Shown here one piece after another: positions 10,180 through 19,270 of a DNA stretch of 57,649 bases. This DNA comes from Bremia lactucae (lineage: Eukaryota > Oomycota > Peronosporomycetes > Peronosporales > Peronosporaceae). The DNA lies in assembly GCF_004359215.1 (NCBI RefSeq), contig NC_090615.1, positions 8,314,962 to 8,372,610 on the forward strand, in the 5' to 3' direction. The notes beneath the pieces were generated by a model that ran no database searches, was not told the origin of the DNA, and was given only the letters and a program-made list of their open reading frames with translations. A program made the position numbers and the translations under genes. Numbering within the stretch: position 1 is the stretch's first letter; every line of letters begins with the position of its first letter.

Positions 10180-10740
10180 TCCAGTGGGTTTGTTTTTCCT
10201 TCTTTCGATAAATTCATCGGAGTGCAACGCAACGCACACGATCGTTGGTTTCAAATGCCAGACGACGGCAGTGCTCTACGTATCGATAGGAAGCTTTGGA
10301 TGCCCGGCGCGGCGAAAGATCTGCTCAAGCGCATCCTCATTGTCGGGCATTGTGGCACTCGAGGCCACAGAGGCGTGCACGTGCTGCTCAATCTACTGCG
10401 TCGCGAATTTGGAATCGACAACATACAGCGCCAGGTGCAGTCGTTTGTCTGCGCGTGCCTTCTCTGCAAGCATGTAAAGGCTCGAAGCTGATTCAAGGCG
10501 GATGGACCACGGACGGACGGTGTTGCGACTGAGCGCAACGAGGTGTTGATGATTGACTACCTGTACCTCAGTGACAGCATTTCCGGTGCCAGATACTGCC
10601 TCTTTCTCAAATACGCATTCACACACCTCTATGAGCTCGTCGCGACCACCTGGAACGCTCATATTGACCCACTTAAGGCGTTGCTATCCGACAGTCGTCT
10701 TCTCCCTCGAAGTTGTCCAAATTAAAGTGGCCGCGGCGTA
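10180..10740 (+). pseudogene. Gypsy D integrase N-terminus remnant
   Basis: The ORF ending at 10491 contains ILIVGHCGTRGHRGVHV followed by VCACLLCKHVKA, an HHCC zinc-binding domain. A second frame gives NEVLMIDYLYLSDS, which holds the first Asp of the DDE core, then KYAFTHLYELVA. The rest of the core is missing: the element is cut at about 10730-10741, where Copia E begins. Confidence 0.8.
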
Positions 10741-10783
10741 GGTTGGGGAACTCTTGTTCGTAGCGCACCACACCGCGTTTCTT

Positions 10784-11062
10784 TCAAATTGGTCGCACCA
10801 TCCACTCTTCTTCGCCGTCTCTTTCGGGCGTGCTTGATGCTCGAGTGGGAACCTGACCTTGAACACTGGACTCATTTTGGCTACCACGAATCGGATCACG
10901 GCTAGCTCTAAGTGGTGGAGTCCGAAGCCTTTCATCATTTACTGGAACCCCCCACTCCATTGTCGTCACTGGTCGACGTCTCCATATTTTCTTCATCTTC
11001 AATGATGTCGATAATTCGATCGTCTTTCCTTTATATTCCCTTCGAGATGGGATGTTCAGCAA
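10784..11062 (-). pseudogene. Copia E integrase-RT linker fragment
   Basis: A 92-residue minus-strand ORF rich in Arg, Ser and Pro (SLKMKKIWRRRPVTTMEWG). Low-complexity text of this kind joins integrase to RT in Copia polyproteins. No catalytic motif is visible; assignment is by position only. Confidence 0.4.
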
Positions 11063-11189
11063 ATGTCACGCTTCTTGAAATTATGATAGAGCCATCATCC
11101 GCGTTAAGTAGTCGGTACGCCTTGCAATTCCTTTGCATAACCAAGAAAATATAACACTTCACACCCGAATCGTCTAGCTTCTTTCGCTT

Positions 11190-12202
11190 CTACTTCGTTA
11201 CGTGCGCGTAGCATTGCGAACCAAACACGTGCATATGATCGATGCGCGGCTTTCGCTTAAACAACATCTCGTACGGACTTGACTTTTTGTTCGAGGAGTT
11301 TGGAACCACGTTCCGAATGTCTGCTGCTGTCATTAACGCTTCACACCAGTAAGATTTGTCGAGACCGCTGTCCTTAAGCATGCAGCGCGTCATCTCTACC
11401 AGAGTTCGATTCATGCGCTCTGCCATGCCGTTCTGTTCAGGATTGTATGGAACTGTGTACTCTTGCTTGATAAACTTCTCCTTGCAGAAGTTGTTGATTG
11501 CCGTGTTCCGGTACTCGCCACCGTTGTCACTTCGAATTATCTTGATCTTAGTCGCAGATGCTATCTTGATTTCCCGATAAAACCTTGCGGACGCGCTCAT
11601 GACTTCACTTTTTTTCGCAAGGGATAAACCGTCACGTACCGGCTCTTCATCATGATGAAACTCACAATGCATTTGAAGCCGGATCTTGAAGCTGGAGTGA
11701 TTGGTCCAAGTACGTGGGAGCACACGATGTTGTCAAAACGCGCACTCTCCCTCAATCCCTAGGCTTCCTCGTTTGCCTTAAATGACTTGCACACTTGCTT
11801 GGACGTTGCGCATACGTCACACACGACGTCGGTCTTCATTTCCGCGCCTCGATCCTTCCGTCCTTGATCATATCTTTGCTACGGGCGATGCGTAACCCAG
11901 TCTTCTGTGCCATAGCTCGCTCCGTACGCGGCTACGTGACACCCCGCACCAGCCTCAACGTTGAGGTACATCAGGAAGCCCTGCTTTCTTCCAGTGGCAA
12001 CTGGTGTCCCGCCCCGCTTCACGACGCACTCGCTGCGCGAGATCTCTACTGCCATTCCTTGCGCTGATGCAGCCGTAAGCGAGAAGCAATTCTTTGACAG
12101 ATCTTCGACATGGAGAGTGTTTTCGAGGCGATCGTCGATCCAAGCATGTCCGGTCCAAACGCGCAGCTTCACCGTTTCGTGACCGATGACCTTGAGCTTC
12201 AC
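11190..12202 (-). pseudogene. Copia E pre-integrase and integrase remnant
   Basis: From 12202 downward: TGHAWIDDRLENTLHVEDL and a segment before GAG-pre-integrase; then, from 11723, IKIIRSDNGGEYRN with the second catalytic Asp and YTVPYNPEQNGMAERMNRT with the catalytic Glu, followed by GLDKSYWCEALMTAA and DHMHVFGSQCYAHV. The first catalytic Asp region (about 11750-11880) is scrambled by stops and a frameshift. This is typical Copia integrase, inactive here. Confidence 0.8.
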
Positions 12203-12208
12203 ATTACT

Positions 12209-12541
12209 CTACGCGCTTGATATACTGCGCGCCTGGCACACTTCCTCATACTCCACAAAAGCTTCCCGGTCCTTGCACATGTGTGCAGATGCGCCACTGT
12301 CCAAAACCCAGCAGTCGCTGACGGACTCTTCGCTAGCATTAAATGCGACGTTGGAGTGGTTGTGTCCTCCTTCTCGGGTTTCTCTTGGCCCACGACTTGA
12401 ACGGCAATCCCTAGCATAGTGGCCGACCTTGCCACAGTTATAACACGCTCCTGAAGGTTTCATAGCACGCCGTTCTTGCTGCTTCTTGGGGTGCTGCATG
12501 CCATTTCTCTTACTTGTGTAATGGGCCGTTGCTTCTTCCAC
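12209..12541 (-). pseudogene. Copia E gag zinc knuckle and protease start
   Basis: CYNCGKVGHYARDC is a CX2CX4HX4C nucleocapsid knuckle, followed about 40 residues later by CWVLDSGASAHMCKD, the Copia aspartic protease active site with DSGA intact. It reads on from the gag ORF upstream after a frameshift and stop at about 12540-12640. Confidence 0.85.
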
Positions 12542-12636
12542 CTAAGCCGTGTCCTCGTGCCGCACTTCCTCAGCAATCAACTTGCTCACGAGGTCGCTGA
12601 AATTAAAACTTGACACCGACATGCGAAACGCCTGCA

Positions 12637-13092
12637 CTAAGTTCTCATAGTTGCAGGCAGACTCTTCAGCATCACCGCGCATACGTCCTCTTCAATTGGC
12701 CCGCAGTTGGCGCTATTCATCTTCAGGACTATGTCTTCAAGCTCTGTCACGTGACCACTGATGCTTGAAGCTGTATACTTAAACGACGCAAACTTCTCCT
12801 TAAGCCAAAGTCGATTCGCCATGTCTTGTGTGCGATGAAACTTCGCCAGCCTTCCCCACGCCTCTCTCGCCGTCGTTGCGTCGATAATGTGCATCAACTG
12901 CGCGTCACTCAGATTCAGCGCGATCGCGCCGTGCGCTTGCTGCTCCTTTACTGCATTCGGAGCGCCTACACCGGAGACAGCTCCCCACAACCCCTTGGAC
13001 ATCAGGTACATTTTCATCTTGTAGCTCCATAGCACGTAGTTTGAGCCGTCAAAAGGCTCAATCTTGAAGCCGGAGTCGTTGTTTGAGCTCAT
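12637..13092 (-). pseudogene. Copia E gag N-terminal half
   Basis: A 151-residue minus-strand ORF beginning MSSNNDSGFKIEPFDGSNY and containing WSYKMKMYL, REAWGRLAKFH and MLKSLP, the classic Copia gag (UBN2/DUF4219) signature FxGxNYxxW near the start. The start codon at 13092-13090 lies inside the primer-binding site and is 5 bases from the end of the LTR; the next in-frame Met lies after the FDGSNY motif, so the first ATG is the likely true start. Confidence 0.85.
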
Positions 13093-13096
13093 AACT
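13085..13096 (-). promoter_or_regulatory. Half-tRNA(iMet) primer-binding site, Copia E
   Basis: Sense strand AGTTATGAGCTC immediately follows the LTR terminus ...TTCAACA. It is complementary to the anticodon stem-loop of initiator tRNA-Met (gagctCATaact, anticodon CAT), the priming mode known for Drosophila copia and Ty5. The ATG in the middle is also the gag start. Confidence 0.75.
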
Positions 13097-13329
13097 TGTT
13101 GAATTACGTTACGCTATGACCTTGAAGATGGACTTACGGTCGAGATTCCAAACCGGAAAGTATGTTATATTTTTGAGTATATCTCAATCTTACCGTTAAC
13201 TTTATCCTACCGTTAAATCTTTCCTATCGTTCCCTGCACCCCCTTTCCCACATATGTGGAATACCATAAAATGGGTCACGTCACTGTCTGGCGATACAGT
13301 GCTGGTGAACCTTAAACACCAGTTCCCGA

Positions 13330-13402
13330 AGGTTTTACTTTTTGTCGTTGCCGAGTATCGAACCGGTGACCTTGGGGGCCTTACCCGACTGAGCCACAAC
13401 AC
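13330..13402 (-). other. tRNA-like segment inside Copia LTR
   Basis: On the minus strand: TGGCTCAGTCGGGTAAGGC (A-box-like, D arm) followed about 30 bases later by GGTTCGATACTCGGCAACGA (B-box-like, T arm). The same segment is at 27655-27722 in the other LTR copy. It resembles an internal Pol III promoter, not an intact tRNA: the acceptor and anticodon stems pair poorly. Confidence 0.6.
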
Positions 13403-13405
13403 ACG

Positions 13406-13656
13406 GAGTCCCACTCTGGCGTAGTGGTTAAGTATCGACTTGGTGACCCAAAGGACACGGGTTCAATTCCCGACCACAAAAAAAATGAAATGGAACAGAC
13501 TTCTCGATACCCTTGCGACCCCGGTATCGTTCAAGCTAGAATTAAAAATCAGAATTAACAAGATAATTCAGATTAAAAAGGATGAGTTGTAGAATATCTT
13601 AGCCAAAGCCGAGTAGGTATAGGTTGTGTTAATGATAAATATACAATCAACTTTCA
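13406..13656 (+). mobile_element. tRNA-derived SINE with 18-bp TSD
   Basis: A 251-bp insertion flanked by the exact direct repeat actgagccacaacacacg at 13388-13405 and 13657-13674. Its head has tRNA features: tctggcgtagtggttaagta (A box) and gggttcaattcccgaccac (B box, with a clean CGGG/CCCG T stem), then an A-rich run. No ORF. Long TSDs and a tRNA-like head fit a SINE moved by LINE machinery. Confidence 0.85.
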
Positions 13657-13709
13657 ACTGAGCCACAACACACGATATTTTCTACACTCAAAATCTCCGT
13701 GCAATTCTT

Positions 13710-14556
13710 GTCGCGGGCGAAATTAATTCGCTGCAACCGCTGTTTTATCGCATCGGAATTCGGATGAATGCGGCGCAGGAATTCCGCGTTGTATTGGTCG
13801 GGCGTTTCATTTTAACGCAACAGACCGGGATCGAGAAAATACGCCCAAGCGATTTTCCCTGAGCCCTCCATGATTTAAAGACGCCATAATAATTATGTGC
13901 GTCTACAAGAGCGCGCTCTAAGAGCGACGCTCTTGGCCCGTTTAAACGAGGCCATTAAGATGGAGAGGGCATCTTTGGAATGCCACCCGTCACATAGTCA
14001 CGTTCTAAACGACTGGCTTGTGACACCGACTGAGCACGTTCACGTGTCATCGGCGGAGCTTTAGGCTCCAAATCCTCAATGTCATAACCATTATGAATTA
14101 TGGTCTGAGCATAAGGCGCTGTGATTATACTAAGCGGAGAAGCAGCTGCGCCTTTATGGCAGCGCTCTCATTACCTGTCGCTGCGCTTTCCAGCGCAGAC
14201 GATAGGACAACATTCGTAAATGATGCTGTCTCCATGTTGTGAGACATGAAAGAAGTTTGGATGAGCAATAATGCGCCATCATCCTTCCTCATGAGCTCGT
14301 TGTCCGCATCACTACTATGAGGTGACGGCAACGGTGTCGACTCATTGTAGTCGACAATGAGCGACGGATCAACATCCTCACTGTTAAAGTGGGATGGATC
14401 CTTTAGCTCTGTTAACGCGACAGCCGCAGTGGCTGTCTGCGTTCCGACTAAGGCATAAGACGCGGCCGGCGAATTAACGCGGGGCGTGCGCTTAGTACGA
14501 GGTTGAGTGGGTGTCTTCGCAGACGACGCACCAACGTGGCCCTTTTTAGGTGGCAT
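13710..14556 (-). pseudogene. Antisense ORF of Gypsy family A (unknown protein)
   Basis: Starts MPPKKGHVGASSAKTPTQ at 14556 and is open for 143 residues to 14125; after one stop, ITAPYAQTIIHNGYDIEDL and ERAQSVSQASRLERDYVTGG continue, and later frames give SDAIKQRLQRINFARDKN near 13712. The reading is basic and Pro/Ser-rich at the start, then acidic. It lies on the strand opposite to the element's gag and pol, between the chromodomain and the 3' LTR. A homologous C-terminal part, AMKQRSQRINFAR, is at about 33950-34017 (-), and a central part at 1-163 (-). I recognise no domain. It could be a captured gene or a remnant gag; function unknown. Confidence 0.6.
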
Positions 14557-14673
14557 CTTTGGCGCCGGGTATGGAAACGCGTGCGCTTAAGTGATTGAGT
14601 GAACTAGCGGCGCGTAAAGCTGCTCGCAGTTCCTCTCTCCTCTTTGACGAATTTAAAAATGTAAATTCGTTCT

Positions 14674-14686
14674 GAAGGGGGGATGG
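14674..14686 (+). promoter_or_regulatory. Polypurine tract of Gypsy A
   Basis: gaaggggggatgg directly abuts the TG of the LTR at 14687, the expected primer site for plus-strand DNA synthesis. Confidence 0.75.
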
Positions 14687-15241
14687 TGTTACGGGCTAAA
14701 GTTGCCATAATGTTACACAGTACCCGTTAAGTACATTTAGTGTACTTAAGGGGATGGTCAATTACTAAATAATAGTAATTAGACCCAGCACACGGGTGTG
14801 GTGTACATTTGTGACCAACCCTTGCGTATGTGGCGCACATGGGTGCATTCCGTTTAGGAGGGATGACGCCCAGCGTCATCCGTGATAACGGCTAGCGTCA
14901 TCCATTGCGCGAGGTATCTAGAAAGATACACTCGCAATACATATTAAGTGTTATCTATAGAGATGACAGTTTAATTGGTAAAAATAGGTATTTATATTTA
15001 ATACGATTCAATATAAATCAATCTGCAAACTACTTCCTATTTGGTAAGTGCGCACGAGGAGCCGGATTACCGCTCCCGTGACGACACTTAACCAGAGTAC
15101 TTAGTGTGTTGGGTGAGGTCGCTAAGGCGCCCACCACAACTCCCTCACTGCACGCAAGAGAAGCAGGTTAAACCGCTTTCTCGCTGTGCTAGGGTGTGTG
15201 TCTAAGTAGAGCGTGGCCGCATTACGACGTGCCCGCCTACA
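14687..15241 (+). mobile_element. 3' LTR, Gypsy family A (555 bp)
   Basis: Starts TGTTACGGGCTAAAG and ends CCGCCTACA. Contains a tandem pair of short hairpins (GATGACGCCCAGCGTCATC and ataacggctagcgtcat) at about 14862-14902 that recur in other family A LTRs. Other copies: 165-454 (partial), 28512-29061, 35967-36491, 36657-38746 (split) and 47955-48441. Confidence 0.9.
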
Positions 15242-15249
15242 CCCGATAT

Positions 15250-15690
15250 CTACATAAGCCCCGATGACCGGAGCAATCGATCAACATTTTCCGTAATAAA
15301 CGGACCACTAGGTTTCGCGAAACCGTAAGGCCAGAGCTTTGCGACTCGAGCGCCACATGCAGATACCGCGGCCGTCTCACTTTCGGTACACGCACTGATT
15401 AAGACACCGCCTCTTTTGCTACGAGCCGCCACTCCCACATGCCCACCAACAACCGAGTCCCGAAGCATAATTTCAAGGCTTTTGGCCGTGCAATTGATCA
15501 AGTCGATTTCACCGAGCTTAAGGCCCTTTGGCGCTCGTGAGCACCACGTGTCAAACCTTTTGGCTCTGTGGTTGCAGTCGAAAGCCCTGCTTAGGAGCAA
15601 GCCTGGTTTAATCACGCCACCACGTAGCACGGTCGCAGCCCACACCGTCACAATCTCTCGTGAGATCGTAAGGTTATTCGCTAGAAACAA
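15250..15690 (-). CDS. Hypothetical 146-residue ORF
   Basis: Minus-strand ORF MFLANNLTISREIVTVW..., ending RLLRSSGLM, in the flank just outside the family A LTR. It contains GGHVGVAARSKRGGVLISA and FDTWCSRAPKGLKLGEI but no motif I recognise. Base composition is protein-like over its whole length. It might be a host gene fragment or part of a transposon; there is no intron or neighbour evidence to decide. Confidence 0.3.
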   Translation of the reverse strand: MFLANNLTISREIVTVWAATVLRGGVIKPGLLLSRAFDCNHRAKRFDTWCSRAPKGLKLGEIDLINCTAKSLEIMLRDSVVGGHVGVAARSKRGGVLISACTESETAAVSACGARVAKLWPYGFAKPSGPFITENVDRLLRSSGLM

Positions 15691-15699
15691 TTATTTTGG

Positions 15700-16575
15700 A
15701 AGAAGTGCAGTGTGTCAAAAAAATTGGCATCATGCCATCGTTGTTATCATTTTATGAATTATGCGAAACTATTTCTTACGAATCTCTCCCGAGGCACCGT
15801 AATATTTTGAAGGCATCATTTTACTATATATTTTTTAATTGTGGGTGTTGTTGACCGAAATGGGGCGTAGGAGCCCGTTACTTTAGCTCACACTAAAGGT
15901 CTTACGAGGAAGCGTAAGGAAATCCGTAAATTTAGAATGGACACGAAGTACCCGCTATCTCGAGTACAGCTAATACCTACTTATGTGATAAATGTACTTA
16001 GCTAAGTCTGCCTATGTAAGGGGAGCCGTTAACATTCGTCTAACTTTATTCTCTTTTATTATTCCTCTTATAAGAAATAACATTTATTTAACGGACACCC
16101 CGGTACACTTTGTGCAAAGATGGTTATTTGACAAAGAAATTACGCGCTAAAGCCGACGAATACTGAAACAGTAGGAAGGCGTTGCTCGCTTGCGCTCAAA
16201 GGGTGTAAATAAAAGGCATAAGATTTGTCATACGTCAACACGGCTCTTATTGTCCATGGGCTCTCAAGACGACTTTAACGAATAACTATTGATTATGCGA
16301 TGCTGTGAAACGACACATACAGTACAATCCCATTTTTTTTAAATAGGGTCGACTGGCCTTGCCTGAGCAAAAGAGAGGGAATAAAAATGAGAGAGGGTTA
16401 AGTGTATTTGGCCGGAAAGTTTAATCAGTCCATCAACCAATAGAGCATCTGCATAGAAAGAGATAAGGGAAGGATCGCATCGCGTAAGAAAGAAAAGAGA
16501 TCTACAATTGAAATACCCGAATACTACATTCTGCATTTCCCGTGTCTTTTCGCCAGCCTAAATAGGTACAAAACA
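15700..16575. other. Non-coding, with LTR-C-like and Gypsy 3'-like traces
   Basis: Around 16040-16112 (ttattctcttttattattcc, then taacggacaccccggtaca) resembles the end of LTR family C. The stretch about 15975-16022 resembles 55135-55185, which precedes an LTR-B polypurine tract. No credible gene up to the Copia F element at 16576. Confidence 0.4.
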
Positions 16576-16777
16576 TGTTGAAGGATTATTTACACATGGG
16601 CAAGGACGGGGCGAGATACGACTGACGACACTGCCTGTCTTTTCTGACCGGTCAACCTAGGTGCTGCACTGCAACCAACCGATTGATTGGTGAGGAAGTT
16701 TACAAGTTTGAACGGTTTACTGGTAGCCTAAAACGTAATAAGAGAATCCTTTTTACTATCGAGCTTTAATTTAAACA
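16576..16777 (+). mobile_element. Copia F 5' LTR
   Basis: 202 bp, TGTTGAAGGATT...AATTTAAACA. Short for an LTR; no clear TATA box was seen. Immediately followed by the primer-binding site. Confidence 0.95.
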
Positions 16778-16789
16778 GGTTATGAGCCC
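16778..16789 (+). promoter_or_regulatory. Half-tRNA(iMet) primer-binding site, Copia F
   Basis: GGTTATGAGCCC follows the LTR with no gap. It is complementary to the anticodon arm of initiator tRNA-Met (gggctCATaacc), as in Drosophila copia. The ATG at 16782-16784 inside it opens the 558-residue gag-protease ORF. Confidence 0.85.
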
Positions 16790-18135
16790 AAATGACAGCT
16801 CCGACGACGCGGCACAGGCGCCGCCAATCACAGTTCGCGAAAGGACCGTGACGCCGCCTGCCGAAGTCGTCGACCCGCCAACCCACGAAAGGGGCGCGGA
16901 CGTGAACGAGAGGATCCTCAAGGTGCTCATAAGACTCGAAGGTCGCATGGAGCGCATGGAATCGTTCCAGATGCAGATGGACGAGAACGAGCGACTTCGA
17001 GGTGCAATCGAAAGTGGACTCTTCAGCTCTCTGCTTGGCCGAAACATGGGCAACGCTGGACCGATGCACCTGGACGCTCTTGGCAACTCGCCGCCGAGAC
17101 GACAAGCTGTGTATCAAGCACATGACCAGCCCAGGCAGCACCCGAGAGTGTCACCGGCTCAAGGCGCCCACGTTGAACCGCTCGGACCGCAGTATGCGGC
17201 GCCGGACTTACGGCAATGCTTCCCACCGCAACAGATGCCTCAACAAGCTCAGCAAGTGCCATGCCCTACGCATCGCGTGCCGGACGCACGTCAACGAAAG
17301 CTGGCAATCAGGAAGTATGACGGTAGTGAGCTATACCATGGACTCGGCTCCTGTTTTCTTGATTGGGGGAGAGCATTTCTCCGCCAAGTTACGATGGCCC
17401 AGCATGCGTGCGGATTCGCCTGGTCCGAGGAAGTTAAAGCTGACTTACTTGGACACTACTTGAGCGGAACCGCAGAGCGCTATTATAACAAGCAGCTGGA
17501 GTTATGGTGGACACAACTACCGACGCTGGATCATGTCATGGAAAGGCTCCATCAGACTTTCAAGACCACAATCACGGCTTCACAGTCAATCCAGCTCTTC
17601 ACGGCGCGTAAAGACCCCAAGAGAAGTTGGCCGGAGCATTACCTTTACTTGGTTGCTGTCAGCGACGCGTGTGGTGGCGCGGACCAACAGGTGCTGGATA
17701 ATATCGTGCATTATGCGTCGACGGAACTAAGTACGGTGCTTATGGCTAAGTACGATAACTCAAGAGTGGATTTTTTGCGTCAAGCTGAGGAGCTCGCCCA
17801 ATTCGCGCAGTCTGTAGAGCTGGAGTCGCGTAAGGGCCGGGCTCTAGGACGAGATGTTGTTGCGCTCGTGGACGAGGTCTCAGCAAAGAGGGAGACACGC
17901 ACGTGCTTTGAGTGCGGAAAGGCCGGTCACATCAAGGCCAACTGTCGAAGCAAAGGTCGTAGTAGTTACGATGGTCGTCGTGGAAAGCATGGCGCAGACC
18001 TCGGTTTGGCGATCAACGATCGTGGACTAAAGAAGAAGAATCCGCATTTTGGTTATGCTGGAAAAGATGCGAAGGACGAGCATGACGAGAGGATCTTGGA
18101 TAGTAGTTCAAGTCGTCACCTCGTGAAGGATGAGA
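16782..18135 (+). pseudogene. Copia F gag and protease start
   Basis: Open from [15 protein letters not shown]. Residues about 45-75 form a coiled coil ([19 protein letters not shown]), then a Pro/Gln-rich stretch, then a capsid-like region ([30 protein letters not shown]). [14 protein letters not shown] at about 17906-17945 is the nucleocapsid zinc knuckle. The protease box reads [10 protein letters not shown] at about 18097-18125: the Gly of the expected DSGS is Ser. A frameshift near 18135-18145 moves the reading into the next frame. Otherwise gag is intact over more than 400 residues. Confidence 0.85.
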
Positions 18136-18139
18136 GCTG

Positions 18140-19270
18140 TTGCTGGATGCACAAGACTGCAACTATCAGTGCAACATGGCGGATGGAGAAACACTATCCC
18201 TGTCAAGAGTCGGTAGCGTCCGTTTATGCGTTATGGCAGGTGGCAAGGAGCGGACGGTCAAGCTTACCGAAGTGTACCTTGCGACTGAACTCGAGCGCAA
18301 CATTGTCTCATATGGAAAACTCGAGCTCAAGGGTTTTGGATTGGTGTACGATGGCGCGACGCGCTCGCTCGCCAATCGCAGCAATGGGGAAGTGGCTTTC
18401 GATTCGACTATGGAGAACAACGTGCTTTACGCTAAGACAGTGGAAACATCGCACTTAAGGAGAATGCCAAGTGATGTACTAATGGCAATACTGGCTGAAG
18501 AAGGAGCGACTGAGTCATCGTTGGGAGTGCAAAGCGGTACGCTCATGCATTTTCACCAGCGACTTGGACACCTTTCCTTCGACACGGTGGAACGAATGGC
18601 GAAGGATCCTGCGTCAGGGATCAAACTCACGGATCGGCCCAGACTCACGTGTTTGTCATGTGCTGAAGGGAAGCAGACGAAAAATTCTCAATCGCAAAAG
18701 GACACCGGCGTAAATGCACCAATCGACAGGATTGGTGGAGTTATCTGCTCGGATCTAAAGGGACCTATGACGCCTAAGGACCGACATGGAAACAGATATC
18801 TCGTGAATTTTATCGATCACAAGTCGAATTACTGCCGCGTGTTTCTGGCCCCAACTAAGGATCAAGCAGCGAAGAAGTTTGAACACTTTTTGGTGTTTTT
18901 TGAAAAGCGATTTAATGGTCGTATTCACGTGCTACGTACGGACGGCGGCGGGGAGTACCAGAATGTGGACTTATTCTGCAAGCGCACTGGAGTAGCCCGT
19001 CAAGTCTCAGAGGCAAGAAATCAAGCTTCGAACGGCAAGGCGGAGCGGATGCATCGGACCGTTCTGAATATGGCTCGGTCCATGATTTTTGCAAGCCGCC
19101 TGCCCTTGACATTTTGGGGAGACGCCGTCGAATACGCGGCGTACATCTTGAACAGGAGTCCGACAAGCGCAAACCTGCGACGCGCGTCGCCAATACAGGT
19201 TCTCACGAAGGTTGTCCCCGACTTGCGCAACATAGTGGTATTCGGCTCAAGTTGCACGTCTATCGAGACC
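18140..19270 (+). pseudogene. Copia F protease tail and integrase
   Basis: Reads [20 protein letters not shown] (protease), the GAG-pre-integrase HFHQRLGHLSF and LTCLSCAEGKQ zinc-like region, then the integrase core: ICSDLKGPM (first Asp), VLRTDGGGEYQN (second Asp) and NGKAERMHRT (Glu). All three catalytic residues are present. The frame is lost near 19250-19265, within NIVVFGSSC, and resumes in the frame that begins KLHVYRDPRKN. Confidence 0.9.

Larger units (their letters stand above)
7400..10740 (+). mobile_element. Decayed Ty3/Gypsy element (D)
   Basis: A single + strand element read through many frame changes: gag with one zinc knuckle, an inverted repeat where the protease should be, reverse transcriptase, RNase H and integrase, in Gypsy order (RT-RH-IN). 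No LTRs were found at either side. At the 3' end it runs straight into the minus-strand Copia E at about 10741. Confidence 0.85.
10741..13697 (-). mobile_element. Truncated Ty1/Copia element E with 5' LTR
   Basis: Minus-strand order is LTR (13697-13097), PBS, gag, zinc knuckle, protease, integrase, and part of the linker to RT. RT and RNase H are absent; the element stops where Gypsy D ends. The LTR matches 27541-27966, the 3' LTR of a + strand Copia copy, so the two are the same family. The LTR itself is split by a SINE. Confidence 0.85.
13097..13697 (-). mobile_element. Copia E 5' LTR, truncated and split by a SINE
   Basis: Segments 13097-13405 and about 13675-13697 together match the middle and 3' part of the LTR at 27541-27966; the first about 85 bp of the LTR are missing. 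The break at 13697 joins Gypsy A sequence. The LTR ends ...CGTAATTCAACA next to the PBS. Confidence 0.85.
13698..15241 (+). mobile_element. 3' end of Gypsy family A element
   Basis: Contains the region that in another copy (33950-34050) follows the pol chromodomain, then an antisense ORF, a polypurine tract and a full LTR. The left side is cut by the Copia E LTR. Polarity is set by the polypurine tract directly before TGTTACGGGC and by the PBS that follows this LTR in the copies at 29061 and 47954. Confidence 0.8.

Noticed and set aside
13411..13480. A tRNA gene at the SINE head
   Set aside because: Good T arm, but it is followed by an A-rich run and a 250-bp unit with 18-bp target duplications, which fits a SINE.
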